The notes beneath the pieces are model-generated. The model had not been told where the DNA came from. It saw only the letters and a program-made list of their open reading frames with translations, and did not search any database. This document shows, piece after piece, positions 16,773 to 25,304 of a stretch of DNA of 46,197 bases (the stretch's first letter is position 1; each line of letters starts with the position of its first letter). Both the position numbers and the translations under genes were made by a program. Source of the stretch: Faucicola sp041855445 (GTDB lineage: Bacteria; Pseudomonadota; Gammaproteobacteria; Pseudomonadales; Moraxellaceae); contig JBHAEG010000064.1 in assembly GCA_041855445.1 (NCBI GenBank), positions 1 to 46,197 of the forward strand. Direction: 5' to 3'.

Positions 16773-18011
16773 ATGAGTATGGGAAAAAAATTAATGCATT
16801 GGGTTGATGCTCGCTTTCCTGCGACAGAAACCTATGAATACCACATGTCAAAATATTATGCACCAAAAAACTTTAATTTTTGGTATTTTTTTGGTGTATT
16901 ATCGATGGTGGTATTGGTTAATCAGTTAGTTACTGGTATCTGGTTAACCATGATGTTTAACCCAAGTGCTGAAGGAGCGTTTGCTTCACTTGAGTATATT
17001 ATGCGTGATGTCGAGGGTGGCTGGTTAATCCGCTATATGCACTCGACTGGAGCATCTGCATTTTTCGTTGTAGTTTATCTACATATGTTCCGTGGTTTAT
17101 TATATGGTTCATATAAAAAACCGCGTGAATTGATTTGGATTATTGGTATGGCAATTTACCTATGTTTGATGGCAGAAGGTTTCTTCGGCTATTTGTTGCC
17201 ATGGGGTAATATGTCATTTTGGGGTGCTCAAGTTATTTTAAATTTACCTGCAGCAATTCCATTTATTGGTGATGGTTTGGCTGAGTGGGTAAAAGGTGAC
17301 TATATCATTTCTGGTATTACTTTAAATCGTTTCTTCGCCCTTCACGTTGTTGCCATTCCTTTAATTCTTGTTGGTTTGGTATTTATTCATTTAGTTGCAT
17401 TACATCATGTGGGTTCAAATAACCCTGATGGTATTGACATCAAAAAATTAAAAGATAAAAATGGTGTACCATTAGACGGCGTACCTTTCCATCCATACTA
17501 TACTGTACATGATATGGTTGGTATCGTTGTATTCTTTATGGTATTTTTTGCTGTGGTGTTCTTCTTCCCAGAAGGGGGCGGTTATTTCCTTGAGCCACCT
17601 AACTTTGAAGTCGCTAACCCATTAAAAACACCAGCTCATATTGCGCCAGTTTGGTACTACACACCTTTTTATGCAATGTTACGTGCAACACCTTCAATGT
17701 TTGGTTCTGCATTACCAGGGGTGTTAGTGATGGGGGCATCAATTGCGATTTTATTCTTATTGCCATGGTTAGACCGTTCACCAGTACGCTCTATCCGTTA
17801 TAAAGGTATTTATTCAAAAATCGCTTTAGTTATCTTTGTTATTAGCTTCTTAATCTTAGGTTATTTAGGTATGATTGCCGCCTCTGATTTAGCAACGTTG
17901 GTAGCTCGTATTTGTACAATTTTATATTTCCTATACTTCTTATTAATGCCAATTTATACGTCTATTGAAACGTGTAAACAGCCACCTGAACGTGTTACTG
18001 GAGGTCACTAA
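16773..18011 (+). CDS. petB: Ubiquinol-cytochrome c reductase, cytochrome b subunit
   Basis: 412-residue membrane core of the bc1 complex with eight or so membrane segments. Heme-ligand histidine pairs are seen in RYMHSTGASAFFVVVYLHMF and in ALHVVAIPLILVGLVFIHLV. The Qo-site signature is PVWY (in APVWYYTPFY) rather than the mitochondrial PEWY; this variant is known from beta- and gammaproteobacteria. The C-terminal extension with two further membrane segments is also typical. The stop codon overlaps the petC start (TAATG). Confidence 0.96.
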   Translation: MSMGKKLMHWVDARFPATETYEYHMSKYYAPKNFNFWYFFGVLSMVVLVNQLVTGIWLTMMFNPSAEGAFASLEYIMRDVEGGWLIRYMHSTGASAFFVVVYLHMFRGLLYGSYKKPRELIWIIGMAIYLCLMAEGFFGYLLPWGNMSFWGAQVILNLPAAIPFIGDGLAEWVKGDYIISGITLNRFFALHVVAIPLILVGLVFIHLVALHHVGSNNPDGIDIKKLKDKNGVPLDGVPFHPYYTVHDMVGIVVFFMVFFAVVFFFPEGGGYFLEPPNFEVANPLKTPAHIAPVWYYTPFYAMLRATPSMFGSALPGVLVMGASIAILFLLPWLDRSPVRSIRYKGIYSKIALVIFVISFLILGYLGMIAASDLATLVARICTILYFLYFLLMPIYTSIETCKQPPERVTGGH

Positions 18012-18727
18012 TGAAAACGTTAAAGACTATTTTAACAGGATTAGGACTTTCAACGGCATTATTGCTTGGTGCAACTACTGCCCAAGCTGCTGGCGGTGCT
18101 GGTTGTGGTACTTATAAAGATGCAGAAGGTAAAGACCAAGTTTTACAATGCGAGAAATCTCCTGTTGATTTAACTAATAAAGCATCAATTCAGCGTGGGG
18201 CATCTTTGTTTATGAGTTATTGCGTTGGCTGTCACTCTGCACAGTATGTACGCTATTCAAAAATGTACAAAGATTTAAATATTCCTAAAGAGTTAGTTGA
18301 AAAATATCTTATGGTGACAACTGACCAAGTGGGTGACCATATTACAGCGGGCATTAGTCCTGATGTTCAGCAAGCCTGGTTTGGTGCTGCTCCGCCAGAT
18401 TTGACATTAGAAACCCGTTTGCGTGGTGAAGACTGGGTATATACTTACTTATTGGCTTTCTATGAAGACCCTAGCCGTCCTTGGGGAGCAAATAACATTG
18501 TATTACCAAACGCTGCCATGCCTCACGTGTTACATGATTTACAAAAAAGTAGCTCAAAAGAGGAATATCGTCAGCATGTTAGCGATATTGTAAATTTTAT
18601 GGCATGGATGGCAGAGCCTGCTGCTCATCAACGTAAAATTTATGGTTTTTGGGTGTTATTATTCCTAGCAATTTTGTTTATTCCAGTTTATTTGCTAAAC
18701 AAAGAATTCTGGAAAGATGTCAAATAA
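18011..18727 (+). CDS. petC: Ubiquinol-cytochrome c reductase, cytochrome c1 subunit
   Basis: 238 residues. A signal peptide (about 1-26, ending AQA) exports it; heme c attaches at CVGCH (71-75), the distal Met ligand is likely in NAAMPHVLH, and a C-terminal membrane anchor (about 213-232, FWVLLFLAILFIPVYLL) holds it in the inner membrane. Its ATG overlaps the petB stop by one base, indicating translational coupling. Terminator follows at 18750-18778. Confidence 0.96.
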   Translation: MKTLKTILTGLGLSTALLLGATTAQAAGGAGCGTYKDAEGKDQVLQCEKSPVDLTNKASIQRGASLFMSYCVGCHSAQYVRYSKMYKDLNIPKELVEKYLMVTTDQVGDHITAGISPDVQQAWFGAAPPDLTLETRLRGEDWVYTYLLAFYEDPSRPWGANNIVLPNAAMPHVLHDLQKSSSKEEYRQHVSDIVNFMAWMAEPAAHQRKIYGFWVLLFLAILFIPVYLLNKEFWKDVK

Positions 18728-18749
18728 TTTTATTTAGTACTTTGCTAAC

Positions 18750-18778
18750 AAAAAAGGTAACTTCGGTTGCCTTTTTTT
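18750..18778 (+). terminator. petABC terminator
   Basis: Stem AAAAAAGGTAAC / GTTGCCTTTTTT with a TTCG tetraloop and a following T-run, about 25 bases past petC. Confidence 0.9.
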
Positions 18779-18837
18779 ATGATATGATGGAAAAAGTTTG
18801 TACGATTTAAAAAATTTTATCTTCATATTATAAAATT

Positions 18838-19455
18838 ATGTCTATTAATCCAATGTCACAACAACTGATTTTATATGCTGATGATGGTTATTTGAGTCAT
18901 CAGGTACGATTAGTATTGTTGGAAAAAGAGATTGATTTTATTGAGCTGGATATTCGTCATGATGAAGTACATTTTGAGGATTTAGCGGATATTAATCCTT
19001 ATAATACGTTACCTGTGATATTACATCGTGATTTAGTGTTATATCAAAATATGGTGATTTTTGAGTATTTAGAAGAGCGTTATTATCATCATAAATTGTT
19101 ACCTGATACGCCTGTCGAGCGGGCAATTTATCGACAGTTATTATGGAGAATAGAGCAAGATTGGCTACAGATGGCGGATATTTTATTAAAACATTCAGAT
19201 ACGCTTGATGTAAAGCAGGCAGAAGTAACTAGACAAAAATTGTCAAATTCATTAATTACATTGTCTCCATTATTTGCCCATCGCCCATTTTTTCTATCAG
19301 ATACATTTGGATTGTGTGATTGTGTATTGGCAAGTATGCTATGGCGATTGGAATTGATGCAAATTCAGTTGCCATCGCATTTATGCCGTCCGTTGTTGTA
19401 TTACATGAATAGAATTTTTCAACGTCAAAGTTTTCAACGTAGTATTTTAAACTAA
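18838..19455 (+). CDS. sspA: Stringent starvation protein A-like GST-fold protein
   Basis: 205 residues with a thioredoxin-like N-terminal domain (about 8-85: LILYADDGYLSHQVRLVLLEK, then NPYNTLPVI) and an all-helical GST C-terminal domain. In E. coli SspA binds RNA polymerase and alters transcription in stationary phase and under acid stress; glutathione chemistry is lost there. The assignment over a general GST rests on sequence style and on sspB lying 16 bases downstream, as in E. coli, and on the rplM-rpsI/petABC/sspAB order. Confidence 0.88.
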   Translation: MSINPMSQQLILYADDGYLSHQVRLVLLEKEIDFIELDIRHDEVHFEDLADINPYNTLPVILHRDLVLYQNMVIFEYLEERYYHHKLLPDTPVERAIYRQLLWRIEQDWLQMADILLKHSDTLDVKQAEVTRQKLSNSLITLSPLFAHRPFFLSDTFGLCDCVLASMLWRLELMQIQLPSHLCRPLLYYMNRIFQRQSFQRSILN

Positions 19456-19471
19456 TTCAAGGATTAACAAA

Positions 19472-19891
19472 ATGTTCCATCAAGAAGTTACTTTAACCCC
19501 GACTCGTCCATATATGGTGCGTGCAATTTATGAATGGCTAGAAGATAATGCTTTAACGCCATATTTAATGGTCGATGCAACAAAACCAAATGTTAGCGTA
19601 CCCGTTGAATATGTGAAAGATGGTAGAATTGTATTAAATATTGCCAGCACAGCGACAGGTCATATGCAAATGGATAATGAATATATTCATTTCCATGCCC
19701 GATTTGGTGGCATATCTCGTGAGTTATGGGTGCCAATGCCCGCAGTGATGGGGATTTATGCCAAAGAAAATTCACAGGCAGGCATATTTTTTGACCCAAA
19801 TGAATATGACCATTATCCAGAAAATCAAATCGCAGAGCCTGAAGAAACTGAAACTTATGAAAATACAGCAGGATTACGGTTATTAGATTAA
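19472..19891 (+). CDS. sspB: ClpXP adaptor SspB
   Basis: 139 residues. The N-terminal SspB fold (TPTRPYMVRAIYEWLEDNALTPYLMVDA) binds the ssrA tag of stalled-translation products, and an acidic linker leads to the C-terminal tail ENTAGLRLLD that would dock on ClpX. The tail resembles the E. coli XB motif (hydrophobic RxVK-like end) loosely. Preceded by AAGGA and by sspA in the same transcript. Ends 31 bases from the convergent small feo gene. Confidence 0.92.
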   Translation: MFHQEVTLTPTRPYMVRAIYEWLEDNALTPYLMVDATKPNVSVPVEYVKDGRIVLNIASTATGHMQMDNEYIHFHARFGGISRELWVPMPAVMGIYAKENSQAGIFFDPNEYDHYPENQIAEPEETETYENTAGLRLLD

Positions 19892-19922
19892 TTAGAATGA
19901 TTAAATAGTTATTAAATGTGGA

Positions 19923-20057
19923 CTAGTGTCCACATTTTCCACAGCCATCACAGCCACTTTTTTTTGAGCAAAACTTCTTTGACGCACGATATAATACATA
20001 AATCAAAGAAGCTAACACCATAAAAATAACAATCATTGTTTGTATATCAATTGACAT
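19923..20057 (-). CDS. FeoB-associated Cys-rich small membrane protein
   Basis: A 44-residue ORF below usual gene-calling cut-offs. It begins MSIDIQTMIVIFMVLASLIY, one membrane segment (about 5-23), then a basic stretch RASKKFCSKKS and a Cys cluster CDGCGKCGH (C36, C39, C42) plus C30. This is the pattern of the FeoB-associated Cys-rich membrane protein family, found next to feoB in many bacteria. It begins 10 bases after the feoB stop, so it is the third gene of feoA-feoB-X. It may take the place of FeoC; its exact role is unknown. Confidence 0.85.
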   Translation of the reverse strand: MSIDIQTMIVIFMVLASLIYVLYRASKKFCSKKSGCDGCGKCGH

Positions 20058-20067
20058 AAATCACCTA

Positions 20068-21960
20068 TTAGCTAATCCACCACGCAGTCACATGATAAGT
20101 TAATAATGCCATGACATATGCCAACCCAAATAAAAACGCCACCATTAACATGGTATATTTTGTTGAATAGCTTTCACGTTTAATCGTTGCAATCGTTGCC
20201 AAGCACATTGGAGCATAGATATACCACGCCAAAAATGCAAAAGCCGTTGGCAATCCCCAGCTATCATGAATAATTGGTATTAAACTTTGATGAATTGCCT
20301 CTTCATCACCATCAGTCGCTCCGCTAACAGCATACACTGTGCCTAATCCAGCGACAACTACTTCACGAGCAGCCAATCCAGGTATCATCGCAATACAAGT
20401 TTGCCAATCAAAACCAAGCGGTGCAAAAATTGGCTCAATCAAATGTCCTAATTTTCCCGCAATACTATAATCTATGGCTGGTTGAGTCGCATTTTCTGGT
20501 GGTTTTGGAAACGTAACCATCACCCACAATAACACTGATAATGCAAAAATTACCGTACCTGCTCGTACTAAAAATGCCTTAACTTTATCCCACAAACTCA
20601 TCATGATATGTTGAACATTGGGTAAACGGTAAGTTGGTAACTCCATCATTAAAGTTGCCATCGTTGTTGAACCTTTTGCCTGCCCAATCCATTTTAATAA
20701 CAATGCAACTATCACCGCCGATACAATACCTGCAAGATATAAACCGAATAATGTTAAACCTTGTAAGCTTAACCCACCTAATACCTGCTTATTAGGGATA
20801 ACCGCAGCGATAATTAACGCATAAATAGGTAAACGAGCTGAACAAGTGAGCATGGGCGTTAATGCCATAGTAATCAAACGCTCACGAGGATTTGGAATAG
20901 TACGAGTTGCCAATACAGCAGGTACTGCACACGCAAAACTTGACAACAATGGAATAAATGCCCGTCCTGATAACCCTGTTTTTGCCAACAAATTATCTAA
21001 TAAAAAAGCTGCTCTTGGTAAATATCCTGAATCTTCCAACACCAAAATAAACAAAAACAAAATCGCTATCTGTGGCACAAACACGATAACACCACCGACC
21101 CCAGCTAACACACCATCAACTAATAGACTTTGTAATAAACTTTCGCCTAATTGTGCCGTTATCCAGCTACCTAACGCCGTTACCATGCCTTCAAGACCGT
21201 CCATCACAGGTGAAGCCCAAGTATAAACGGCCTGAAACATCGTAAATAATATCATTAATAAAATAAACATTCCCCAAATAGGATGTAATAACAAACTATC
21301 TAACTTTTCATGCCAAATCGGTAATCCAGCTTGCTCACGCACTACTAAGCCTAAAATCTCATCAACCTGATGATATAATTCCTGAGCATCAGCATCTTCA
21401 ATTTGTTGAGCTAACTCAGCTTGATTATGCAAACGTACTTTTTCTTGTGTTGATTGTTTTTCCACAAATTCTGATAATAATCGGTGTAATGCCTTAGAAC
21501 CATCTTTTTTAATGGCTACGGTTTTTACCACAGGCACGCCTAATGCTTTAGATAATGCCTGTTCATCAATTACTAAGCCCCGAGCTTCAGCCACATCTGA
21601 TAAATTTAACGCGACCATCATTGGGATATTTAACATTTTTAATTCAAGCAACATACGCAAACTTAAACGTAAATTCGTTGCATCTGCCACGGCAATAATA
21701 CCATCAACAGGTTTTTCATCAGAACGCACACCAAGTAACACATCACGAGTCACCAACTCATCAGGGCTATTGGTGCGTAAACTATAAGTACCAGGTAAAT
21801 CAATAATGGTAACATTATCATTTTGAAGCCACTGAGCAAATTTTTTATCGACCGTAACGCCAGAATAATTGGCAACCTTGGCTTTTGCTCCCGTTAATGC
21901 ATTAAATGTAGCAGTTTTACCACAATTAGGAGCCCCGACCAAAGCTAACGAACAAACCAT
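20068..21960 (-). CDS. feoB: Ferrous iron transporter FeoB
   Basis: 630-residue inner-membrane Fe2+ transporter. The N-terminal G domain (about 1-165) has the P-loop GAPNCGKTA (9-17), the G3 motif DLPGTYSL and the G4-like NLSD. A helical spacer leads to the membrane domain with several spans and two gate repeats containing conserved Cys (FACAVPAV, LTCSARLPIY). It is shorter than E. coli FeoB (773) mainly in loops and C-terminus, as is common in Moraxellaceae. feoA lies 25 bases upstream; the Cys-rich gene follows. Confidence 0.95.
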   Translation of the reverse strand: MVCSLALVGAPNCGKTATFNALTGAKAKVANYSGVTVDKKFAQWLQNDNVTIIDLPGTYSLRTNSPDELVTRDVLLGVRSDEKPVDGIIAVADATNLRLSLRMLLELKMLNIPMMVALNLSDVAEARGLVIDEQALSKALGVPVVKTVAIKKDGSKALHRLLSEFVEKQSTQEKVRLHNQAELAQQIEDADAQELYHQVDEILGLVVREQAGLPIWHEKLDSLLLHPIWGMFILLMILFTMFQAVYTWASPVMDGLEGMVTALGSWITAQLGESLLQSLLVDGVLAGVGGVIVFVPQIAILFLFILVLEDSGYLPRAAFLLDNLLAKTGLSGRAFIPLLSSFACAVPAVLATRTIPNPRERLITMALTPMLTCSARLPIYALIIAAVIPNKQVLGGLSLQGLTLFGLYLAGIVSAVIVALLLKWIGQAKGSTTMATLMMELPTYRLPNVQHIMMSLWDKVKAFLVRAGTVIFALSVLLWVMVTFPKPPENATQPAIDYSIAGKLGHLIEPIFAPLGFDWQTCIAMIPGLAAREVVVAGLGTVYAVSGATDGDEEAIHQSLIPIIHDSWGLPTAFAFLAWYIYAPMCLATIATIKRESYSTKYTMLMVAFLFGLAYVMALLTYHVTAWWIS

Positions 21961-21985
21961 AATTTTCCCCTTATTTTAATTATAC

Positions 21986-22261
21986 TTATAACAAACGACA
22001 GCGTATTTTCGCTAACTCTTCACGGCGTAAACTAAATTGTCCGCCTGTGGCTAATTGCACTGCAAATGGTGGCTTGCCAAATAAACCTTTAGCGATGACT
22101 TTAACCGCAGTATTTGGTAAAAAACCTAAATCATTCAAACGTTTACTAACCATTTCATCAATATCAGCAAATTTAGGATTTTTGGCAATGTAGTCAATAT
22201 AGGCAATTTGATTGGTAGGCAAATCTAATAAACTGATGTTTCGGGCTGAACTCACGACCAT
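21986..22261 (-). CDS. feoA: Ferrous iron transport protein FeoA
   Basis: 91 residues when started at the ATG at 22261, which has GGAG seven bases upstream; an upstream in-frame ATG at 22309 would add 16 hydrophobic residues but has no ribosome site. The C-terminal two thirds form the SH3-like FeoA domain: RLNDLGFLPNTAVKVIAKG and PFAVQLATGGQFSLRREEL. FeoA is thought to bind and regulate FeoB. First gene of the feo operon, with a candidate Fur site at 22308-22322. Confidence 0.9.
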   Translation of the reverse strand: MVVSSARNISLLDLPTNQIAYIDYIAKNPKFADIDEMVSKRLNDLGFLPNTAVKVIAKGLFGKPPFAVQLATGGQFSLRREELAKIRCRLL

Positions 22262-22307
22262 AATCAACTCCAACAATAAATAAAATTTTACATAAGAAAC
22301 TAAATAC

Positions 22308-22322
22308 AAATAAGAATTATTA
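22308..22322 (-). promoter_or_regulatory. Candidate Fur box upstream of feoA
   Basis: On the minus strand TAATAATTCTTATTT agrees with the 7-1-7 Fur consensus TGATAATNATTATCA at 11 of 14 positions and lies about 47 bp before the feoA ATG. Iron control of feo is well known in the family. The DNA is very AT-rich, so chance similarity is possible. Confidence 0.5.
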
Positions 22323-22462
22323 TATTTTTAATATTATTTTACTTTTATAGGTAAAAATCAAGCATTAATATAATTTTTTTAAAGATAGCAATTGATTTTA
22401 TAAAATATAAAATTTATATCATTATGATTTGTTAATAAATCTAGTGTTTTCTAATAGATTTC

Positions 22463-22471
22463 TGTTATAAT
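22463..22471 (+). promoter_or_regulatory. Extended -10 promoter of rpoZ
   Basis: TGTTATAAT is an extended -10 element (TGn-TATAAT) with no good -35 hexamer, 35 bp ahead of the rpoZ ATG. Confidence 0.55.
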
Positions 22472-22506
22472 AAAAGTTTATATTTTTTTATTTGCTTGAG
22501 GTAGTA

Positions 22507-22770
22507 ATGGCTCGTGTAACCATTGAAGATTGTTTAGATACCGTAGGTAATCGTTTTGAATTAATTTTAGTGGCTAGTAAACGTGCTCGCCAGCTTGCTC
22601 GGGGTTCAGAACCATTAGTTGATACTGAAAATGATAAACCAACAGTTTTAGCATTGCGAGAAATTGCCGATGGCTATATCACTAAAGATATTTTAAATCA
22701 GCCAGAGCGTGATAGCTCTCGTAAATTTGATGGTTTAGAGTTAAAACTATCAAGCGGGCATGGTTATTAA
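22507..22770 (+). CDS. rpoZ: RNA polymerase omega subunit
   Basis: 87 residues from the ATG at 22507, chosen over the in-frame TTG at 22492 because GAGG lies six bases upstream and because the family begins MARVTIEDCL. Conserved parts are MARVTIEDCLDTVGNRFEL, ASKRARQLARG and the later ALREIADG. Omega helps RNA polymerase assembly and forms part of a ppGpp site in E. coli. It is upstream of spoT, a conserved pairing, but two terminator-like hairpins lie between them. Confidence 0.96.
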   Translation: MARVTIEDCLDTVGNRFELILVASKRARQLARGSEPLVDTENDKPTVLALREIADGYITKDILNQPERDSSRKFDGLELKLSSGHGY

Positions 22771-22804
22771 CAGTTGATAAATACTAATTTTAGTATAAAT
22801 ATAG

Positions 22805-22831
22805 AGGCTGTCGTTTTAAGATAGCCTTTTT
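22805..22831 (+). terminator. rpoZ terminator 1
   Basis: Stem AGGCTGTC/GATAGCCT (one G-T pair), 7-base loop, then TTTTT. It is 34 bases after the rpoZ stop. Confidence 0.8.
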
Positions 22832-22932
22832 GTTTGTTAAAATATTTTAGAAACATTGACTTATAAAAAAAAGTGTGATAAATATATTTCATACTAAATT
22901 AAGTTGAGTTTTGTAAACTCTTATCAAATTAT

Positions 22933-22959
22933 GGCTGGTGATTTCATCAGCCGTTTTTT
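22933..22959 (+). terminator. rpoZ terminator 2 / spoT attenuator-like hairpin
   Basis: Stem GGCTGGTG/CATCAGCC (one G-T pair) then GTTTTTT, about 75 bp before the spoT start. A second terminator in tandem in the same gap suggests that spoT is normally transcribed from its own start point downstream or by read-through. Confidence 0.75.
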
Positions 22960-23033
22960 GTCGTCATTAATTTATCGTATAGGGCATAACAGGATTTGTT
23001 GTAAGTATCACTTGAAAATAAGGGGATTTTAGT

Positions 23034-25232
23034 ATGATATACGCCAGTGATTTACCAAAGCTTAGCCATCCGCTTGTTGATATTGCTCAATTGGATTTGA
23101 TGCGAGCTGTTGGTTATTTGACATCAGAAGAACAGGATAAAGTTTTACAAGCCTGTGCATTTGGTGATATTGCCCACATTAATGATAAACGTAAATCTGG
23201 CGAACCATATATTACACATCCAATTGCTGTTGCAGAGATTTTGGCGGGTTTTCGCTTAGATAGTGATACGATTATTTCAGCGATTTTACATGACACAGTC
23301 GAAGATACTGATGTGACTACAGAGCAAATTACGGAGCGTTTTGGCAAAAAGGTAACGCAAATTGTTGATGGCGTGACTAAATTAAAATCTTCAAATGATA
23401 AACATCTAAACAAAGCAGCGACTTTTCATAAAATTTTTACGGCAACTCTTGAAGAACCTAGAGTTTTGATTGTTAAATTGGCTGACCGTTTACATAATAT
23501 GTCCACGATGGACGCAGTGCGACCAGATAAACAAAAATCTACTGCTCGAGAAACGCTTGATTTTTATGTGCCTTTTGCTCGCCTCATGGGGTTAAATGAT
23601 ATTGCTGATTATATTGAGATTTTGTGTTATCGCAATCTTAATCCAGAAATGTATAATAAATTTTCTGACAAAATGTTACAGCATGGTTTAGGTCGGTCAT
23701 TTCAAAAAGAGATGATTTATAATTACTTAAATGTTGTTTTAGGTAGATTATCCGTCAAAGGCTATGTCAAAGATGTGGATAATCGAGTCACATTATTTCG
23801 CCAATTTTTTAGAAATCGTGGAGATATCAGTAGCTTATTACGCAGTTATGAATTTATGATTGTGTTAGATAGTATTGAAGATTGTGATAATTTGGCAAAC
23901 TATCTAATTAAACGTTATCAAATTTCTAAAGAAAATATCGATGATAATATTCGCCGTCCGTGTGCTGGTGGTAATCAATCTTTAACTTTAACTTATCAAC
24001 GTGATAATTATACTATTCGGGTAGTGATTTTAACAAAACGAATGCTGGAAGCTACTCGTTTAGGGGTGTTAATGGGTGAGGCAGCTTCGGACGTTAGTCG
24101 TTCAGTGTTACAAGCATCATTAAGAAATTTACAAAATCTATTAAATGAAAGTAAAAGCATTGATGATAATGAACAAGAAGCCGTTGAAACAGTGGATAAA
24201 TTAATCAATTATTTACATCAACGTAAAATTGTTTGTTATACGCCAAGAGGTGATGCTTATGAATTACCACGAGGAGCAACGGCGTTAGATTTTGCCTATG
24301 CGGTCAGTACGGATTTGGGCAATAAAGCAACTGGAGCAAATATAGATAATCAACCTGCTAAACTTGGTACGGTGTTAAAAACAGGGCAATATGTCACGAT
24401 TGAGGCAGATAAAAATAGTGTCCCTAAAGCAGAATGGTTAGGCTTTGTTGCGACTAATAAAGCCCGCCGAGCATTATTTAACTGGTTTAAAGGTTTAAAT
24501 GCTCAGGAACGTCAGCAACATGGTAAAGAAGCATTTGACCGAGCATTGCGTAATCAAGGCAAAAGTTTAACCCATTTAACCGATGAAGAATGGCAAAGTT
24601 TATTATCATGGCGTGGTGTTTCTGATAAAAATCAATTATTTGAACAAATTACTACAGGCAAGCTATTACCACAAATTATGGTTTCTCGATTATTTAGTCA
24701 AGACCAACTTGCCCAATCACAAGCACTTGCTCATCAAGCCCATCAGCCTCAGAGTTTAATTGCTGATGCCTCTGGCGTTGAAATAGACTTTTCTAGCTGT
24801 TGTCACCCGATTTATGGTGACCCAATTGTTGGACATTTATCAAAAAATGGTTTGGTTGTCCATCGGCATAAATGCTTTTCAGTGGAAGATATTCGTAAAG
24901 ATAATCCTTATCAAGTTATCCCATTAAATTGGCGTAAATCTGTGGAAAATGATAGTTTGACCAGTCGTATTCATTTTGAGGCTGGGTTAAAAATTAGTCA
25001 GACACTGAATGATGAACAAATCAGCCAAGTTATTTTCATTATTCGTGATGCTCAAGCTGGATTTATGTCGATTGCTCAACGTAATACTTATTCAACCGTA
25101 TTTTTAGTGGTACAAAGTCGATTACAGCTTGCCTCAATCATTCAAAAAATCCGTAGCTTTTTAAATTATCCAAATATTCAGCGATTATACCAATGGTCAG
25201 AAGAAGCAAAATCTAACGAAAAATTTGTTTAA
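23034..25232 (+). CDS. spoT: SpoT-type ppGpp hydrolase with degenerate synthetase domain
   Basis: 732 residues of the long RelA/SpoT family. The N-terminal HD hydrolase domain is intact: H62 in ITHP, H86-D87 in ILHDTVEDTD with E90 and D91, and KLADRLHNMSTMDAV with a downstream Asp. The synthetase domain (about 240-350) keeps the length but not the catalytic residues: the usual DIYAFRVI is SYEFMIVL (271-278), the YQSLHT motif reads NQSLTL, and EVQIRT reads RVVILTK. TGS (about 392-450), zinc-finger (SSCCHPIYGDP) and ACT domains follow. It is therefore probably a hydrolase only, as reported for Acinetobacter SpoT. Confidence 0.92.
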   Translation: MIYASDLPKLSHPLVDIAQLDLMRAVGYLTSEEQDKVLQACAFGDIAHINDKRKSGEPYITHPIAVAEILAGFRLDSDTIISAILHDTVEDTDVTTEQITERFGKKVTQIVDGVTKLKSSNDKHLNKAATFHKIFTATLEEPRVLIVKLADRLHNMSTMDAVRPDKQKSTARETLDFYVPFARLMGLNDIADYIEILCYRNLNPEMYNKFSDKMLQHGLGRSFQKEMIYNYLNVVLGRLSVKGYVKDVDNRVTLFRQFFRNRGDISSLLRSYEFMIVLDSIEDCDNLANYLIKRYQISKENIDDNIRRPCAGGNQSLTLTYQRDNYTIRVVILTKRMLEATRLGVLMGEAASDVSRSVLQASLRNLQNLLNESKSIDDNEQEAVETVDKLINYLHQRKIVCYTPRGDAYELPRGATALDFAYAVSTDLGNKATGANIDNQPAKLGTVLKTGQYVTIEADKNSVPKAEWLGFVATNKARRALFNWFKGLNAQERQQHGKEAFDRALRNQGKSLTHLTDEEWQSLLSWRGVSDKNQLFEQITTGKLLPQIMVSRLFSQDQLAQSQALAHQAHQPQSLIADASGVEIDFSSCCHPIYGDPIVGHLSKNGLVVHRHKCFSVEDIRKDNPYQVIPLNWRKSVENDSLTSRIHFEAGLKISQTLNDEQISQVIFIIRDAQAGFMSIAQRNTYSTVFLVVQSRLQLASIIQKIRSFLNYPNIQRLYQWSEEAKSNEKFV

Positions 25233-25242
25233 TTACAATTGT

Positions 25243-25279
25243 ACAACCTCCGCCTTTTAGTAGCGTATAGGCGGAAGTT
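25243..25279. terminator. Shared inverted repeat between convergent spoT and 25305 gene
   Basis: A 12-bp inverted repeat with one mismatch (CAACCTCCGCCT at 25243-25254 with AGGCGGAAGTTG at 25268-25279), loop 13. There is no adjacent T-run, so it is a less certain bidirectional terminator. Confidence 0.5.
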
Positions 25280-25304
25280 GTTACAGCTTTTTAGATTAGA
25301 ATAG

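Noticed and set aside
16773..18011. PVWY in cytochrome b as an unusual Qo site
   Set aside because: This variant is already known for beta- and gammaproteobacterial cytochrome b.
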